A DNA stretch of 7,776 nt from Phycisphaerae bacterium (GTDB lineage Bacteria > Planctomycetota > Phycisphaerae > SM23-33), in assembly GCA_030628445.1 (NCBI GenBank), contig DAOVQV010000059.1, positions 1 through 7,776 of the forward strand, in the 5' to 3' direction. This document shows, one piece after another, positions 5,812 to 7,776 of this stretch. Position 1 is the stretch's first letter. Each line of letters begins with the position of its first letter. The notes under the pieces are model-generated. The model ran no database searches and had not been told where the DNA came from. It worked only from the letters and a program-made list of their open reading frames with translations. The translations under genes and the position numbers were made by a program.

Positions 5812-7776
5812 CTATTTGATCTGCTGGAATATAGGACCAGCTGGGTCGTCCCTATCCGGACGAATCTCAAATCGCCAGTTGCGCTGCGGCGTCTCAATGG
5901 TCAACACAAGACCGTCGGGGACTTCCGTCAACTCCGCGCGGGTTGAGCTGGCCTGGTCGCTGGGATACGCCTCAAGCAGCACCACGAAAAAGGCCTTGTC
6001 TCTCTTGGCGGCGTTGGTAATCACAAGGGCGTCGATCTTGCCAGTCGGGCGGAGGCGGTCGGGGTGAAAACGCTGCTGGGTTGTAATCTCACCGACAGCT
6101 TCGGCCGGGGCGAGCACCTTCAGGTCCAACGAGCCTTTCTGACCGGTAAAGGCGTAATGCCCGTCGGTGACCTTGGTAAAAGGCGAGTGAGTGTGGAAGT
6201 TCAGTTCGAACGTGACTGGCTCTTCGGCCGCCACCTCGTCGAAGATCACCCAGCAGGCGGGTTTGAGGTACAGCACATGGCGAACGAATCTCTTGAGGCC
6301 GATCGAATCTTCGTAGGCTGCCGTTGCGTCGCCGATTACGTAATCGAAATCATCCCCGCTGCTTGCCTGCAGGATCTTCGCGCCGCGGTTTTCCAGGCAG
6401 AGCTTATGGCCGCGGAACCAAGGCATGTTCTCGCCGACCTGGCCGACCCCGTCGACAGTGAGCGTGTTTTGCAGCTTGGTGTCCTTATAGGTGTACCCGT
6501 CGTTGATCAGCAGCGGTTCGCCATAGGCGAATATCTGCAGCTCCCCCGCGTCGGGATGCACGTGCGAGCCGCCCGGGTCGTACGAGAATTTCTCGAGAGC
6601 CCAGTGACCAATGTGCGGGCCGCACTTGAACATGCTCATCACCTCATCGCCGCTCCAGCCGCTGCGCATGAATACCAGGCCCATATCATCAAAATGCCTG
6701 AACGTCGGCAGCTCATCCGGCGGGACGGGCTGGACCGTCGGGTCATACCAAAGCAGGTTCAGCCAGCTTGCCTTTGGGGTGGTAAGGTTGGCCTTGTCCA
6801 GCACGTCTGCCAGCCATTGGGCCTGACCAATTCGATACTCCCGCGCCAACTTACGCAGGTGATAGTCGGGCCCGTAGGTCTCCCGCCGACCCGAGTCACC
6901 GAAGCTCAGCATGCGCATCCGGCGGGATATGTGATTGGTGGGCAGTGATGTGTAGATACGATAGTAGGCCGTGTTGGCGAACCACTTGTTGTCGCGGTAG
7001 AAATCCACGTCGAGAAAGTCCCGGGCGAGGTCCATGTACTTCATCAGATACTCGGTCCCGTACGACCAGTAGGAGACGCCTTCATGCGAAGCGCCGTCCG
7101 GTCCAAGCGAGTCCATGGTTATCTTGATCTTCTCCAGCGGCAGGAGGATCCAGGGGTCGAGGGAATCGACCTCGTCGTACAGCGCCAGGGCCGCCGTCGT
7201 CAGTGCGGTCATGTTGACCCACTGGTGGTTCTGAAGGTATTCATCGTGCCAGAAGATCTTGCCGGTTATGAATTTCTCGAACATGTACCGGCCGCGATCG
7301 ACAAGAAGCTTGCGGATCCGGCGGCGCATCGTTTCCTCCAGGTCGCCGTAAAGCCAATCGTATGCCAGCGCAATCCCGTAGATCTGGTGCCCGGCCGCTA
7401 AGTCCGCCCCACTGAAATCCCCCAAACCCCAGCTGGCGTAGGTCATGGACTTGACAATGTAATGGGTGCTAGCTTCCAGGTAATTATCGTCACCCGTCAC
7501 CGCGTAACAGAACGCTAGGTACGGAATCAAGTTGCCCGTCTGTCTTTGCCAGGTCTGCTCGACGGATGAGTACCCGCCGTGGCGGCGATGCTCCGGCGGG
7601 CCCTTTTTTGCAGCGGCGTCGGCGACCCAGCGGATCTTCTCGAGCATCCAGGCATAGTACGGATCGGTCCTGACCATGTGCCTGATATGCTTGATCCGCT
7701 CGGCCGTCAGGTACAACCTCGGATGCACGCCCCGCAGCTGCTGCATCGCGGACGGAAGCTCCTGGAAGCGCAAATC
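5812..7776 (-). CDS. Heparinase II/III-family polysaccharide lyase-like protein (5' end outside window)
   Basis: The visible product has at least 653 residues and resembles lyases that cleave uronic-acid polysaccharides (heparin/heparan, chondroitin or alginate types) by beta-elimination; the real substrate cannot be told. Counting from base 7773, residues 17-45 (HPRLYLTAERI...) match the start of the DUF4962-like alpha-helical toroid region. NHQWVN at 182-187 and GVSYWSYGTEY at 232-242 lie where this fold keeps its Asn/His and catalytic Tyr. The heparinase II/III beta-sandwich begins near 360, with GSHVHPDAGE at 402-411 (H404, H406, D408), INDGY at 423-427 and NTLTVDGVGQ at 436-445. No signal peptide is visible. 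The frame is open to the right edge; the TTG at 7773 is a weak start, and an ATG at 7746 would remove only 9 residues. Most likely the true N-terminus, perhaps with a signal peptide, lies outside. The stop TAG is 13 bp before purQ. Confidence 0.88.
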   Translation of the reverse strand, partial: DLRFQELPSAMQQLRGVHPRLYLTAERIKHIRHMVRTDPYYAWMLEKIRWVADAAAKKGPPEHRRHGGYSSVEQTWQRQTGNLIPYLAFCYAVTGDDNYLEASTHYIVKSMTYASWGLGDFSGADLAAGHQIYGIALAYDWLYGDLEETMRRRIRKLLVDRGRYMFEKFITGKIFWHDEYLQNHQWVNMTALTTAALALYDEVDSLDPWILLPLEKIKITMDSLGPDGASHEGVSYWSYGTEYLMKYMDLARDFLDVDFYRDNKWFANTAYYRIYTSLPTNHISRRMRMLSFGDSGRRETYGPDYHLRKLAREYRIGQAQWLADVLDKANLTTPKASWLNLLWYDPTVQPVPPDELPTFRHFDDMGLVFMRSGWSGDEVMSMFKCGPHIGHWALEKFSYDPGGSHVHPDAGELQIFAYGEPLLINDGYTYKDTKLQNTLTVDGVGQVGENMPWFRGHKLCLENRGAKILQASSGDDFDYVIGDATAAYEDSIGLKRFVRHVLYLKPACWVIFDEVAAEEPVTFELNFHTHSPFTKVTDGHYAFTGQKGSLDLKVLAPAEAVGEITTQQRFHPDRLRPTGKIDALVITNAAKRDKAFFVVLLEAYPSDQASSTRAELTEVPDGLVLTIETPQRNWRFEIRPDRDDPAGPIFQQIK

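Noticed and set aside
5799..5897. 33-residue N-terminal extension of PurQ
   Set aside because: It would overlap the end of the upstream gene, matches no PurQ N-terminus, and the internal ATG at 5798 has GAGG at the right distance.
6064..6948. 294-codon plus-strand reading frame inside the lyase-like gene
   Set aside because: It is entirely antisense to well-conserved heparinase-type sequence and shows no domain or credible start context of its own.

Overview
The window looks like a chromosomal housekeeping stretch from a GC-rich, Gram-negative-type bacterium, by rough reading about 60% G+C. A polysaccharide lyase-like enzyme, a short phosphatidylserine decarboxylase paired with phosphatidylserine synthase, a diderm-type lipoprotein and a small IS630-like palindromic insertion together suggest an uncultured planctomycete (Phycisphaerae-like). 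That placement is an inference from the feel of the proteins and is not proven here.

Layout, left to right. (1) recJ runs on the + strand from before the left edge to 1743; it encodes the single-strand-specific 5'-3' exonuclease, and only its first few codons seem to be missing. (2) Convergent to it, with 6 bp between stop codons, is a minus-strand pair, psd (3328 to 2645) and pssA (2655 to 1750). The genes overlap by 11 bp and encode the two consecutive steps CDP-diacylglycerol to phosphatidylserine to phosphatidylethanolamine. (3) A 387-bp intergenic region (3329-3715) contains no convincing gene. It holds a 157-bp imperfect palindrome (3376-3532) bounded by TA dinucleotides, which I read as a non-autonomous MITE-like element, and two hairpins downstream of the next gene. 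(4) A minus-strand row follows, read from the right edge leftward: a 5'-truncated heparinase II/III-type polysaccharide lyase-like gene (7776 to 5812), purQ 13 bp after it (5798 to 5019), and 97 bp further on a lipoprotein gene (4921 to 3716) whose protein carries two Asp-box-like motifs in beta-sandwich-like modules.

The psd-pssA pair is a clear functional unit of membrane phospholipid synthesis. The lyase-purQ-lipoprotein row shares a strand and close spacing, but it joins carbohydrate degradation, purine synthesis and an envelope protein, so functional coupling is not evident. I found no tRNA, rRNA, CRISPR array, transposase gene, or defence or secretion system. The least explained item is the palindromic element just upstream of psd. 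A second curiosity is that all five minus-strand genes end in TAG.
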